Positions 15,778-24,557 of a stretch of 64,000 nucleotides of DNA are shown piece by piece (positions within the stretch are counted from its first letter, which is position 1; each line of letters starts with the position of its first letter). The DNA is taken from contig NZ_VIUE01000006.1 in assembly GCF_007828215.1 (NCBI RefSeq), forward strand, positions 62,001 through 126,000. The letters run 5' to 3'. This DNA comes from Pseudomonas sp. SJZ074. GTDB lineage: Bacteria > Pseudomonadota > Gammaproteobacteria > Pseudomonadales > Pseudomonadaceae. Below the pieces are notes generated by a model. That model searched no databases. It saw nothing but the letters and a program-made list of their open reading frames with translations, and had not been told where the DNA came from. The position numbers and the translations under genes are program-made.

Positions 15778-18700
15778 ATGCGCAAATTGTTCTCCCGGCG
15801 GCCGCAACCCTATTACATTTACGCGCCGAATTATCGCCGCAGTTCCGCTGGCATTCGTGTAATGCACATGTTGTGCGATGCGCTCAAGCGTTCTGGCTAC
15901 GAAGCCTATGTCGCGGCCCGGGTATTCAATCCGAACCTGATGACGCCTCACCTGAGCAGCGACGTCATTGCGTTGCACAAGTCTCAAGGCCTGGAACCTA
16001 TTGCGGTATATCCGGAAATCGTCGATGGCAATCCACTCGGGGCAGGGGTCGTAGTACGTTACCTCCTCAACCAGCCAGGCTATTTGGGCGGCAGCGGCAT
16101 CTATGATGAGGGGGACCTACGGTTCGCCTATTCGCGAGGACTGCTGCAACCTGGTATGCCGGAGGAAAATATTCTCCATCTGCCACCTATCGACCTAAGT
16201 ATTTTTTGCCCTCCAGCCGACCCAGCCAAACGGATTCCCGGGAAGGTCTGTTACTACCAGGGGAGGGCGGCGCAGGCAAAAATCGATCCTGAATTGCTGC
16301 CGCCGGATGCGACGGAGATCACACCGGAATTCCCTGATTCCTGGGAAGGATTGGCGGACCTGTTTCAACAGTGTGAATATTTTTATCTTGCCGAGCGCTC
16401 GGGGCTGGCAGCCGAAGCGGCTCTTTGCGGGTGCATCAGTATCGTTTTGCCGGGACAGTATGCGCAGGCCCAACTGTCTGAATTCGAGAATAAGAACTAT
16501 GGAACGGCTTGGGGAAATACCCCGGAGGCCATCGAGCGAGCCCGGCAGACGCTGCCATTGTTGCGCCAGACTCAGCTTGAGCATCAGGCGAAATTCTGGT
16601 CTGCGCTTGACCATTTTATCGACGTGACTCAACAAGCAGGACGCGCCTGGCAAGCACAGAGCAAGGGCGGCGAAGGTGGTCGTTGGCTGGCTTCCCGCGT
16701 ATTGAGCGATGTGCAGAAAAAGGTGCTCGAGGCCAGTTTGAGCGGCAAAGTCATGCCGTCATTCGACTTATTGGTACTTGATGACGGGGGAGCGCTGGAT
16801 GAGTTGAATCGCACGCTCGACAGCATTAAGGCGCTTGATGATGTCTACGCCTCGATTCGCGTGACCGTGCTGACGCCTGACGTAACCAGGGTCGATTCGC
16901 GAACCAATCTTGAAGCGTTCCGGATTGCGCCGGGGGCTCAGGGCGTGGAACTCATCAATCAACGGCTTTGCGAGTCGAGTGCCGAATGGTTCATGGTACT
17001 CAAAACCGGGGACGAATTGAGCGCCAGTGGCTTCTTGACCGCCACTCTGGACCTGATCGATGCTCCTGCGGTACGGGCAGTCTATGCCGACGAAGTCATG
17101 CGCCAGGCGAACGGGAATCTGGACTTGATGCTGCGTCCGGATTTCAATCTCGATCTGCTGCTCAGCTTGCCTGCCACCATGGCTGGGCATTGGCTATTCA
17201 GTCGTGATGTCTGGCAAGGCATGGGCGGCTTCATGATTGATTGGCCGGAGGCCTTCGAGCTGGAGTTCATTCTTCGCCTGATCGAAACGGCCGGGCTAGA
17301 AGGGTTGGGGCATATCAGTGAACCCTTGGTGATCAGCGACCTTTTGACGTTGCAGGATAGTCCCCAAGAGCGGGCAGTTATTGAACAGCACCTGCACACT
17401 CGGGGTTTCCCGATGGCAACGGTCGATTCGCAAATGGCGGGCTGTTATGCGCTGGACTATAACCATGCAGGTATACCGGCAGTCAGTATTCTAATCGTGA
17501 TCGATGGTCAACTGCCCCACGTACAACGCTGTCTCGATAGCCTGTTGGGACAGACACTGCACAGTCGCTACGAACTGTTGTTGCTGGACCGGGGTAATGA
17601 AGAACCGACCCTGTGCGACTGGTTGTCAGGTATTGAACAGTTGGGGGCCGATCATATCCGGGTCCTGCGGTTCTCATCCCATGCGTCGGCCGAAGCCATT
17701 CGCAACCTGGGCGCCACCGAAGCGAGAGGCGACGTCCTTTTGTTTCTCGACTGTGCCACTGCTGCCATTGAACAGGAATGGCTGCAACAGTTACTCAACC
17801 ATGCCATGCGTCCTGAAGTGGGATGTGTCGGAGCGAAGTTGATTGATGCAGACGGTAAGCTACGGCATGCCGGGTTGGTATTGGGCATGGCTGGGGCCGT
17901 GGGCAGGCCGTTGCTGGGGCAAAGCGCCGACACTGCAGGTTATATGCTGCGCGGCCAGGTGGATCAGAACTATAGCGCCGTGAGCGGCCAGTGCCTGATG
18001 CTGCGCCAGGAGTTGTTCCTGGCTCTAGGAGGTTTCGATGAAGAGCTCGCGCCATGGGCGGATGTGGATCTTTGTCTGAAAGCCCAGCAAGCCGGCTATC
18101 TAAACGTGTGGACGCCGCGAGCGCAGTTGTTGATAAGCGAGGTTGAAAGCCCTGAAGCCTCGCCGGAGCAACGATACCGCTTATATGAGCGGTGGTTGCC
18201 CCAGCTGGCTCGGGATCCCGCTTATAACACCAATTTTTCCCTTGCTGCCGGTGCGGCGTTCAACCTAGCGGATTCGAAGTTGTCATGGCGTCCCCTGGCG
18301 GCTTGCAAGGCTTTGCCGACGGTCTTGGCTCATCCCCATACACAAGGTGACAATAGTGGGCGTCGGGTCATTCAGACCTTCAACGCGCTGCGTGACGCCG
18401 GATTGATTGACGGTCGTTTGTCGCCCACTTTGTTTTCGGCAGTGGAGCTGGAGCGCTACGCGGCGGATGCAATCGTGCTCGCACAGCCGGTCAGCGATAG
18501 CGTCTTGGAAACGATGCAGCACATGAGGGCGTTTTCCCGGGCATTCAAGGTCTACGATCTGAGTGAATTCCCATCTTCCGAACAGGCGCTTGTAACGTTG
18601 AGCCAAGGTCTGTCCTGTATGGATAGGTTGGTGGTGAACAGTGAAGCAATGGCGCAGACCTTCGAAAGGCTTCATCCCGATATCCGGGTCCGCGGCCCTC

Positions 18701-19260
18701 ATCTTTCGCCGGAAGACTGGGGCAGCGTGGATAGCAAGCGTCGGTACGCGGAGCGGCCTCGAGTCGGTTGGGCGGGTGGCGTGGGAGATGCCGGCGAGCT
18801 TGATATGCTTGCCAACGTAATCAAGGACCTCGCCAACGAAGTGCAATGGGTGGTTTTCGGTCCTTGCCCGGATCATCTGCGTCCCTTCGTCCATGAGTGC
18901 CATGGCAATGCCGACATCGCCTCCTATCCTAAGAAGTTGGCGTCACTGAACCTGGATCTGGCATTGGCGCCTTTGGATGATGGACCATCCAGTCGCTACA
19001 AGACCCCTCTACGGTTGTTGGAGTATGGCGCTTGTGGCTATCCGGTCATCTGCAGCGATCTTGAGGCGTACCGCATCGATTTACCGGTCATGCGCGTGAC
19101 CAATACCTATCAGGCGTGGATGGATGGAATCCGGGCTTTTTTGAATGATCTTGACGCTGCGGCACAGGTAGGAGATGCCCTGCGTGAACGTGTGGGCCGT
19201 AGCTGGACGCTTGCAGGCTCCGTATTGTTGGCTTTGCGGGATATCTGGCTGCCTGATTGA
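15778..19260 (+). CDS. Large multi-domain glycosyltransferase, Fgt-like
   Basis: A 1160-residue cytoplasmic protein with four glycosyltransferase-like parts. Residues 10-290 look like a GT-B half (YIYAPNYRRSSAGIRVM, LAERSGLAAEAALCGC). Residues about 325-515 are a diverged GT2 domain. Residues about 565-785 are a second GT2 domain (VSILIVIDGQLPHVQRCLDS, NHAMRPEVGCVGAKLID). Residues about 845-1150 are a GT4-like domain (RVGWAGGVGDAGELDML, TPLRLLEYGACGYPVICSD). The usual DxD in the second GT2 reads FLDCAT. The size and location beside a ketoacyl synthase gene and fliC match the Fgt proteins of the P. syringae flagellin glycosylation island. ATG 15778 is preferred over the adjacent TTG at 15775. 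Confidence 0.85.
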   Translation: MRKLFSRRPQPYYIYAPNYRRSSAGIRVMHMLCDALKRSGYEAYVAARVFNPNLMTPHLSSDVIALHKSQGLEPIAVYPEIVDGNPLGAGVVVRYLLNQPGYLGGSGIYDEGDLRFAYSRGLLQPGMPEENILHLPPIDLSIFCPPADPAKRIPGKVCYYQGRAAQAKIDPELLPPDATEITPEFPDSWEGLADLFQQCEYFYLAERSGLAAEAALCGCISIVLPGQYAQAQLSEFENKNYGTAWGNTPEAIERARQTLPLLRQTQLEHQAKFWSALDHFIDVTQQAGRAWQAQSKGGEGGRWLASRVLSDVQKKVLEASLSGKVMPSFDLLVLDDGGALDELNRTLDSIKALDDVYASIRVTVLTPDVTRVDSRTNLEAFRIAPGAQGVELINQRLCESSAEWFMVLKTGDELSASGFLTATLDLIDAPAVRAVYADEVMRQANGNLDLMLRPDFNLDLLLSLPATMAGHWLFSRDVWQGMGGFMIDWPEAFELEFILRLIETAGLEGLGHISEPLVISDLLTLQDSPQERAVIEQHLHTRGFPMATVDSQMAGCYALDYNHAGIPAVSILIVIDGQLPHVQRCLDSLLGQTLHSRYELLLLDRGNEEPTLCDWLSGIEQLGADHIRVLRFSSHASAEAIRNLGATEARGDVLLFLDCATAAIEQEWLQQLLNHAMRPEVGCVGAKLIDADGKLRHAGLVLGMAGAVGRPLLGQSADTAGYMLRGQVDQNYSAVSGQCLMLRQELFLALGGFDEELAPWADVDLCLKAQQAGYLNVWTPRAQLLISEVESPEASPEQRYRLYERWLPQLARDPAYNTNFSLAAGAAFNLADSKLSWRPLAACKALPTVLAHPHTQGDNSGRRVIQTFNALRDAGLIDGRLSPTLFSAVELERYAADAIVLAQPVSDSVLETMQHMRAFSRAFKVYDLSEFPSSEQALVTLSQGLSCMDRLVVNSEAMAQTFERLHPDIRVRGPHLSPEDWGSVDSKRRYAERPRVGWAGGVGDAGELDMLANVIKDLANEVQWVVFGPCPDHLRPFVHECHGNADIASYPKKLASLNLDLALAPLDDGPSSRYKTPLRLLEYGACGYPVICSDLEAYRIDLPVMRVTNTYQAWMDGIRAFLNDLDAAAQVGDALRERVGRSWTLAGSVLLALRDIWLPD

Positions 19261-19490
19261 ATGTGAAAACATGAAATTATTGCGTGACTATCCCAGGGTA
19301 AAATCGTTTTCGAACGGAAAACGGCGTGACGCATAGGTCATAAAGTGCATCTTCAATGTATTGTGTTCCCCGGACTGAAGGCGCGTTCAGCTCATCGAAT
19401 GTCGTGTTCAGCTCCGCGGTTCAATCGTTATGACGCACCCCCGCCGCGTTTTGGGGTACATATTCAGTAGCTATTTATGATCGGGAAGCC

Positions 19491-20420
19491 ATGATGATTG
19501 GCATAAAAAGCATAGCGAGTTACGTGCCGACCGCTGGTGTGGATAACTACGCTCAGGGTGCCAAGTTCGAGAAGGATGAAGAATTCATCCTAGGAAAGAT
19601 CGGTTCGGCGTTCCTGCCGCGCAAAAGCGCCGACCAGGAAACCTCGGATCTGTGTGTTGAAGCGGTGAATGCGTTGTTTGCCAGCAATCCCGAACTCAAG
19701 CGCGAATCGATCGATGCGCTGATCGTCGTCACTCAGAACGGTGACGAGGAAGGGTTGCCTCATACCGCCGCCATCGTGCAGGACAAGCTGGGCCTGCCGA
19801 CCCATGTCGCGGCGTTCGACATCTCCCTGGGTTGCTCGGGGTATGTGTACGGCATTTATGCCTTGAAAGGCTTCATGGAGGCGGCAGGGCTGAAGAATGG
19901 CCTACTGGTGACGGCTGATCCCTATTCGAAGATCGTCGACCCGGAAGATCGCAACACCACCATGTTGTTTGGTGATGCCGCCACTGCAACCTGGATGGGC
20001 GAGAGGGCAATCTGGCAATTGGGCAAGGCCAAGTTCGGCACTGACGGTTCCGGTGCGCCGCACCTGAAGGTCAGTGATGGTGTGTTTTTCATGAACGGAC
20101 GCCAGGTGTTCAACTTTGCCTTGTTGAAAGTGCCGGCCCACTTGCACGAATTGCTGAGCGAATCGTCACTGCAGCCCGATGACATCGACGCGTTCTGCAT
20201 CCACCAGGGCAGCGCGGCGATTGTCGATGCCGTGGCGCGACGTTTTGAAGACAAACCTGAGAAATTCATCAAGGACATGGTGGAGACCGGAAATACTGTG
20301 TCCTCGAGTATTCCTCTACTGCTGGAAAAACATGCCCTGGATGCCAGCTGGAAGCGTGTGGCTATCAGCGGTTTCGGTGTTGGCCTGTCGTGGGGCTCAG
20401 CGATTCTCTATCGCGACTGA
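19491..20420 (+). CDS. FabH-like 3-oxoacyl-ACP synthase III
   Basis: The 309-residue protein is a thiolase-fold ketoacyl synthase of the FabH type. The catalytic cysteine is in ISLGCSGYVYGIYAL, the histidine in FCIHQGSAAIVDA and the asparagine in METGNTVSSSIPLLL. It condenses an acyl-CoA with malonyl-ACP. A homologue (orf3) sits next to fgt genes and fliC in P. syringae, where it was reported to affect acyl-homoserine-lactone and fatty-acid synthesis; in this island it might supply an acyl group for the glycan. An adjacent second ATG at 19494 is an alternative start. The 230 bases upstream hold no gene and no clear promoter; a REP doublet follows. Confidence 0.9.
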   Translation: MMIGIKSIASYVPTAGVDNYAQGAKFEKDEEFILGKIGSAFLPRKSADQETSDLCVEAVNALFASNPELKRESIDALIVVTQNGDEEGLPHTAAIVQDKLGLPTHVAAFDISLGCSGYVYGIYALKGFMEAAGLKNGLLVTADPYSKIVDPEDRNTTMLFGDAATATWMGERAIWQLGKAKFGTDGSGAPHLKVSDGVFFMNGRQVFNFALLKVPAHLHELLSESSLQPDDIDAFCIHQGSAAIVDAVARRFEDKPEKFIKDMVETGNTVSSSIPLLLEKHALDASWKRVAISGFGVGLSWGSAILYRD

Positions 20421-20437
20421 ATTACCTGAGATGTGAT

Positions 20438-20525
20438 GTGGGAGCGGGCTTGCCCGCGAAGGCGTTGGTACATTCAGCACATATACAAGCTGATCCACCG
20501 CTTTCGTGAGCAAGCCCGCTCCCAC
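20438..20525. repeat. REP doublet (REPIN) 1
   Basis: Two inverted copies of the Pseudomonas REP, GTGGGAGCGGGCTTGCCCGC and its partner GAGCAAGCCCGCTCCCAC, are separated by about 40 bases. A T-run follows directly, so it may also terminate transcription from the ketoacyl synthase gene. Confidence 0.9.
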
Positions 20526-20532
20526 TTTTTTT

Positions 20533-20572
20533 GCCTGAAATTTACCAGCGCAGATTTCAGGCGCCATTTTTT
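20533..20572 (+). terminator. Intrinsic terminator between ketoacyl synthase gene and fliC
   Basis: Perfect 9-base arms GCCTGAAAT and ATTTCAGGC enclose a 12-base loop, and six T residues follow a few bases later. Another hairpin, CCCTTGTTTTTCAAGGG, lies about 30 bases downstream, before the fliC promoter. Confidence 0.6.
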
Positions 20573-20646
20573 GGGCCTTTTCCCTGGGCTAAGCCCTTGT
20601 TTTTCAAGGGGTGGCCACCTGCTAGTAAATTTTTTGAAAAAAGCCC

Positions 20647-20673
20647 TCAAGCAAGTTCCCAAGCCGACGATAA
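20647..20673 (+). promoter_or_regulatory. Sigma-28 (FliA) promoter of fliC
   Basis: TCAAG (20647-20651) and GACGATAA (20666-20673) are separated by 14 bases, the same geometry as TAAAG-N14-GCCGATAA of enteric sigma-28 promoters and as the element before fliS. It lies 80 bases before the fliC start. Confidence 0.75.
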
Positions 20674-20752
20674 CTATTACGAAGGTTCTCTAGGCCAACC
20701 CGGCGGTTGCCAAGGCCGGAAGCCGCAGTACCCAACCAACGAGGAATTCGTC

Positions 20753-21601
20753 ATGGCTTTAACAGTAAACACCAACGTCACATCCTTGGGCGTACAGAAG
20801 AACCTGAACAAGGCTTCCGATGCGCTGTCCACCTCGATGACCCGTCTGTCTTCCGGCCTGAAAATCAACAGCGCCAAAGACGACGCCGCCGGCCTGCAGA
20901 TCGCTACCCGCATCAACTCGCAGATCCGTGGTCAGACCATGGCGATCAAAAACGCCAACGACGGTATCTCCATCGCTCAGACCGCTGAAGGCGCGATGCA
21001 GGAACAAACCAACATCCTGCAACGTATGCGTGAACTGGCCGTCCAGTCCCGCAACGACAGCAACAGCTCGACTGACCGTGACGCTCTGAACAAAGAGTTC
21101 ACCCAGATGAGCGCCGAGCTGACTCGTATCGCCAACAGCACCAACCTGAACGGCAAGAACCTGCTCGACGGTACCGCCAGCACCATGACCTTCCAGGTCG
21201 GCTCCAACACTGGCACCTCGAACCAGATCACCTTGACCCTGAGCGCCAGCTTCGACGCTGACACCCTGGGCGTCGGTTCGGCAATCACCATCGCCGGTTC
21301 GACCAGTGCCATTGCTGAAACCAACTTCTCGGCTGCTGTTGTTGCAATCGACGCTGCACTGGCAACGATCAACTCCTCGCGTGCTGACCTCGGTGCTGCA
21401 CAAAACCGTTTCACCAGCACCATCGCCAACTTGAACAACATCAACGAAAACGCCAGTGCTGCACTGGGTCGTGTACAAGACACCGACTTCGCTGCTGAAA
21501 CTGCCCAGCTGACCAAGCAGCAGACTCTGCAACAGGCTTCCACTTCGGTTCTGGCCCAGGCCAACCAACTGCCATCCGCTGTACTGAAGCTGCTTCAGTA
21601 A
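20753..21601 (+). CDS. fliC: Flagellin
   Basis: The 282-residue flagellin, exported and polymerised into the filament. The conserved D0/D1 N-terminus (ALTVNTNVTSLGVQKNLNKA) and C-terminus (ASTSVLAQANQLPSAVLKLL) flank a very short variable centre (about residues 140-215) rich in serine and threonine, which are possible O-glycosylation sites. The flg22 region is residues 30-51 and the flgII-28 region begins near residue 83. It is of the short P. syringae/P. fluorescens type. The ATG at 20753 has a GAGGAA ribosome site and gives the canonical start; the open frame extends upstream without meaning. Its own sigma-28 promoter and terminator bracket the gene. Confidence 0.97.
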   Translation: MALTVNTNVTSLGVQKNLNKASDALSTSMTRLSSGLKINSAKDDAAGLQIATRINSQIRGQTMAIKNANDGISIAQTAEGAMQEQTNILQRMRELAVQSRNDSNSSTDRDALNKEFTQMSAELTRIANSTNLNGKNLLDGTASTMTFQVGSNTGTSNQITLTLSASFDADTLGVGSAITIAGSTSAIAETNFSAAVVAIDAALATINSSRADLGAAQNRFTSTIANLNNINENASAALGRVQDTDFAAETAQLTKQQTLQQASTSVLAQANQLPSAVLKLLQ

Positions 21602-21617
21602 TAGCCGGATGAGTTTT

Positions 21618-21653
21618 AGCGGGGGAGTGCGCTTGCGTACTCTCTCGCTTTTT
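21618..21653 (+). terminator. Intrinsic terminator of fliC
   Basis: AGCGGGGGAGT pairs with ACTCTCTCGCT (two G-U pairs in RNA) around a 10-base loop, and TTTT follows directly. flaG starts 20 bases later, so it may depend on readthrough. Confidence 0.75.
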
Positions 21654-21673
21654 CCGTTCAAGAGGTGATGGAC

Positions 21674-22039
21674 ATGGATATGAGCGTGAAGCTGAACTTG
21701 TCTTATCCAGCGGCGAAGCCGGCACCCACCGTGGTCGACAAGCCAGTGGAGAAGCCTCGAACCGACGCGTTGGTTGTGGCGCCGGTAAAGGAAGCCCCTA
21801 AAGACGCTGCTGCCGAGCAGGAAAAACTCAAGAAAGCTGTCCAGGAGATCGAGAAGTTCGTTCAATCGGTCAAGCGCAACCTGGAGTTTTCCATTGATGA
21901 GCCTTCAGGCAAAGTAGTAGTCAAAGTGATTGCCAGCGATTCAGGTGAAGTGATTCGCCAGATCCCGAACGAAGAAGTTCTGAAACTGGCCAACAGTTTG
22001 AATGATGCAAACAGCCTGTTGTTCAGCGCAGAAGCCTGA
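21674..22039 (+). CDS. flaG: Flagellar protein FlaG
   Basis: A 121-residue protein of the FlaG family, which influences filament length. The N-terminal half is low-complexity and rich in Lys, Pro and Ala; the conserved domain starts near residue 55 and includes LEFSIDEPSGKVVVKVI and EVIRQIPNEEVLKLA. Several ATG codons are in frame; 21674 is chosen because it sits 8 bases after the AGAGG site, whereas 21668 is too close. The position between fliC and fliD is standard in Pseudomonas. Confidence 0.9.
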   Translation: MDMSVKLNLSYPAAKPAPTVVDKPVEKPRTDALVVAPVKEAPKDAAAEQEKLKKAVQEIEKFVQSVKRNLEFSIDEPSGKVVVKVIASDSGEVIRQIPNEEVLKLANSLNDANSLLFSAEA

Positions 22040-22042
22040 CAA

Positions 22043-22060
22043 CTGGCACGAATTTTGTTG
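22043..22060 (+). promoter_or_regulatory. Possible sigma-54 promoter before fliD (degenerate -12)
   Basis: TGGCACGAATTTTGTT has a perfect -24 element and correct spacing, but the -12 dinucleotide is GT instead of the nearly invariant GC. It lies 62 bases before fliD. Confidence 0.45.
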
Positions 22061-22121
22061 CTATGTTCTTTTGGGCGTTGTAGTGGTCAAAAGGCCGGCG
22101 ACATACTGAAGGGAGTTTCAC

Positions 22122-23552
22122 ATGGCAAGTCCAATTCTACCTGGCTTGGGTCTCGGCTCCGGCCTGGATACAACAGCCATCGTCAAAGTCCTCGTGGACT
22201 CTGACAAGGCGGCCAAGCAAGGCCAGATTACTCGCGCGACGACGGCCAACACCAACAGCATTTCCGGGGTAGGCACCCTGAAGTCCCTGCTGGCATCCTT
22301 CAAGGCCGCCATGACGTCTCTGTCCAGCACAACCACGCCGCAATTTGCCGGTTTTGCTGCGACATCTTCCGCAACCAGCTATGTTACCGCCACTGCCAGC
22401 AATACGGCTGTCGCCGGCAACTACACCGTCAAAGTCGATAACATCGCCACGTCGTCCAAGGTCACCAGCGCGGCTTTCGCCGACGGTACCACCAGTGCCA
22501 TTCCCACTGGCACGTTGACCATCGCGCAGAACGGGGTCAACTACAATCTCAATGTGGCAAGCGGGGCTACCCTGCAATCGGTTCGCGACTCGATCAACGC
22601 CGATACATCGCTGAAGACCGCGGGCATCAGCGCCAACATCGTGACCGACTCTTTCGGTTCGCGCCTGGTGCTGGGTTCAAGCACGACCGGTGCGGGCTCC
22701 GATATTTCGGTCAGCGGTATTGCCGGGCTGGAGATCGACGGGACCAATGTCGTGGGGGCGGGCGGTGCTGCCTTGACGGCGACTTCGGCCGGAGCCATCG
22801 GTGCCATCGCGACCGATGCCAAGTTCTCCATTGACGGCATGGCGCTGACCAGCAAGAGCAACACAGTCGACAAGGCAATTTCGGGATTGACCTTGAACCT
22901 GGTTGCCGGTGGAACGAATGCCACTTCAACCGTGACCGTCGCGCCCAATAACGACGGTCTGAAAGCTTCGATCCAGAAATTCGTCGACGCCTATAACGCA
23001 ATCGCGACCAACATCACTGCGCTGACCAAGCCGTCGCTCGACGCTGATGGCAACCCTACCGTTGCGGCAAAAATGACCGGCGACGCTCTGCCTCGTTCTA
23101 TCCTGGCAACGATTCGGGGTCCGTTGTCTGAAACCGGGGCAGGTGACAAGCTTACGGTACTGGCCCAGTTGGGTATCACCACCAATCAGACGACCGGTGC
23201 CTTGGACTTCAACACCACCAAGTTCAACACGGCGATGAACGACAAGAAGCTCAGTGGTGAAGTCCAGACGATGTTTACCGGCACCAATGGTTTGCTGGAG
23301 CGCATGACCAATGCCATCGACCCCTATACGAAGACCGGCGGGATCCTTGATCAGCGGACCACGGCGCTGAACAAGACCCAGACCCGCTTGACGAACGATC
23401 AGGCCGCGCTTGACCGCCGGGTAGAAACCCTGACCGCCGTATTGACCAAGAAGTACAACGACATGGATGCCTTGGTGGGCAAGCTGAAAGCCACCGCCAG
23501 CAATATTACCTCCATGTTTGAGGCCATCTCGGCGCAGCAGAAGAACAGCTGA
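22122..23552 (+). CDS. fliD: Flagellar filament cap protein (hook-associated protein 2)
   Basis: The 476-residue cap protein folds flagellin at the filament tip and can act as an adhesin. The N-terminal coiled region begins with GLGLGSGLDTTAIVKVLVDS, the FliD_N domain; the central domain is rich in Ala, Thr and Ser; the C-terminal FliD_C domain includes DAYNAIATNITALTK and ends in a helical RVETLTAVLTKKYNDMDALV segment. Length and layout match Pseudomonas FliD of the shorter class. It is exported by the flagellar apparatus with chaperone FliT, encoded two genes downstream. An intrinsic terminator follows. Confidence 0.95.
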   Translation: MASPILPGLGLGSGLDTTAIVKVLVDSDKAAKQGQITRATTANTNSISGVGTLKSLLASFKAAMTSLSSTTTPQFAGFAATSSATSYVTATASNTAVAGNYTVKVDNIATSSKVTSAAFADGTTSAIPTGTLTIAQNGVNYNLNVASGATLQSVRDSINADTSLKTAGISANIVTDSFGSRLVLGSSTTGAGSDISVSGIAGLEIDGTNVVGAGGAALTATSAGAIGAIATDAKFSIDGMALTSKSNTVDKAISGLTLNLVAGGTNATSTVTVAPNNDGLKASIQKFVDAYNAIATNITALTKPSLDADGNPTVAAKMTGDALPRSILATIRGPLSETGAGDKLTVLAQLGITTNQTTGALDFNTTKFNTAMNDKKLSGEVQTMFTGTNGLLERMTNAIDPYTKTGGILDQRTTALNKTQTRLTNDQAALDRRVETLTAVLTKKYNDMDALVGKLKATASNITSMFEAISAQQKNS

Positions 23553-23567
23553 TTCCGAGTGACACAA

Positions 23568-23611
23568 GAAAGCCCGGTTGCGTCCATGACGCTCCGGGCT
23601 TTCGGCTTTTT
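23568..23611 (+). terminator. Intrinsic terminator of fliD
   Basis: Perfect 10-base arms GAAAGCCCGG and CCGGGCTTTC enclose a 16-base loop and are followed by GGCTTTTT. Confidence 0.85.
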
Positions 23612-23616
23612 CGACC

Positions 23617-23643
23617 TAAAGTTTTTTGACGCGGCGTCGATAA
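23617..23643 (+). promoter_or_regulatory. Sigma-28 (FliA) promoter of fliS-fliT
   Basis: TAAAG (23617-23621), 14 bases, then GTCGATAA (23636-23643). It matches the sigma-28 consensus closely and lies 41 bases before fliS, directly after the fliD terminator. Confidence 0.75.
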
Positions 23644-23683
23644 ACTGTTTATACGAACCGAAGATTTTTTGATGAGGTAGAAC

Positions 23684-24079
23684 ATGAATCCGATGTTAGC
23701 CCTTCGCCAATACCAGAAAATTGGCGCCCAGGCGCAAACCTCTGAAGCAAGTCCCCATCGTCTGGTACAAATGTTGATGGAAGGCGGGCTGGATCGTATC
23801 GCCCAGGCAAGGGGCGCGATGGAGCGCAAGGACATCGCCAACAAGGGTATTCTGATCAGCAAGGCCATCGGCATCATTGGTGGCCTGCGCGAGGGGCTGG
23901 ACATGGAGAACCAGGCGGAGTCGGTGGCCGAGCTGGATAACCTGTATGCCTACATGATCAAGCGTTTGACCGATGCGAATATCCAGACCGACCCGAAGAT
24001 CCTTGACGAAGTCGCCGGTCTGCTGCGCACGGTCAAAGAAGGCTGGGATGGCATCGCCGCGCCTGGTCCGCAATTCTAA
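23684..24079 (+). CDS. fliS: Flagellin export chaperone FliS
   Basis: The 131-residue helical chaperone binds the C-terminus of flagellin in the cytoplasm and prevents early polymerisation. The conserved LRQYQKIGAQAQTSEASPHR (residues 6-25) and LVQMLMEGGLDRI segments are FliS hallmarks, and LDNLYAYMIKRLTDAN is the central helix. It overlaps nothing and is followed after 12 bases by fliT, with which it should form a small sigma-28 operon. Confidence 0.93.
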   Translation: MNPMLALRQYQKIGAQAQTSEASPHRLVQMLMEGGLDRIAQARGAMERKDIANKGILISKAIGIIGGLREGLDMENQAESVAELDNLYAYMIKRLTDANIQTDPKILDEVAGLLRTVKEGWDGIAAPGPQF

Positions 24080-24091
24080 GGAGTACTCCCC

Positions 24092-24388
24092 ATGAGTCTT
24101 GTCTTGCAGCGAATAGAACAAACCCGTGATGCGTTGGTCGATGCCCTGGCAGAGCGTAACTGGGAGGCGATCGGTCAATTGGACATGACGTGCCGTTCCT
24201 GCATGGAAGACGTCCTGAGGGAGTCAGAGCTGGACGAGGCGGCGTTGCGCAATAATCTTGAGGAGCTGCTGGGGGTCTACAAGCAGTTGCTGGAAGCGGC
24301 GACTGGGGAGCGCCAGGCGATAGTCGACGAGATGTCGCAAGTCCATCAAGCGCAAAACGCCGCAAAGGTATACCATCTGTTCGGTTAA
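24092..24388 (+). CDS. fliT: Flagellar chaperone FliT-like protein
   Basis: A 98-residue, mostly helical acidic protein directly after fliS. Sequence similarity to enteric FliT is weak in the visible motifs, but size, helix content and position after fliS match the Pseudomonas gene annotated as fliT. FliT binds FliD and delivers it for export. GGAGT seven bases before the ATG supports the start. Confidence 0.75.
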   Translation: MSLVLQRIEQTRDALVDALAERNWEAIGQLDMTCRSCMEDVLRESELDEAALRNNLEELLGVYKQLLEAATGERQAIVDEMSQVHQAQNAAKVYHLFG

Positions 24389-24422
24389 TGCTCAGTTAAT
24401 CCGAACAAAGTGCGCCATAAAT

Positions 24423-24451
24423 TTGACTGTGCACCGTTTTTTGACTTAACT
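24423..24451 (+). promoter_or_regulatory. Possible sigma-70 promoter of fleQ
   Basis: TTGACT and TTAACT are separated by 17 bases, 107 bases before fleQ. A second TTGACT overlaps at 24441. fleQ is the top regulator and is expected to use a housekeeping promoter; the -10 match is moderate. Confidence 0.35.
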
Positions 24452-24557
24452 AGTAGCTGTTTACAGATTTCAGGCGTCTACAGGCATGACAAGTCTGCAA
24501 GCGTCTAGCTTGCCCCCTAATTTCGGGCACTGAGTTGACTAGGGAAGTTGCTATTGC

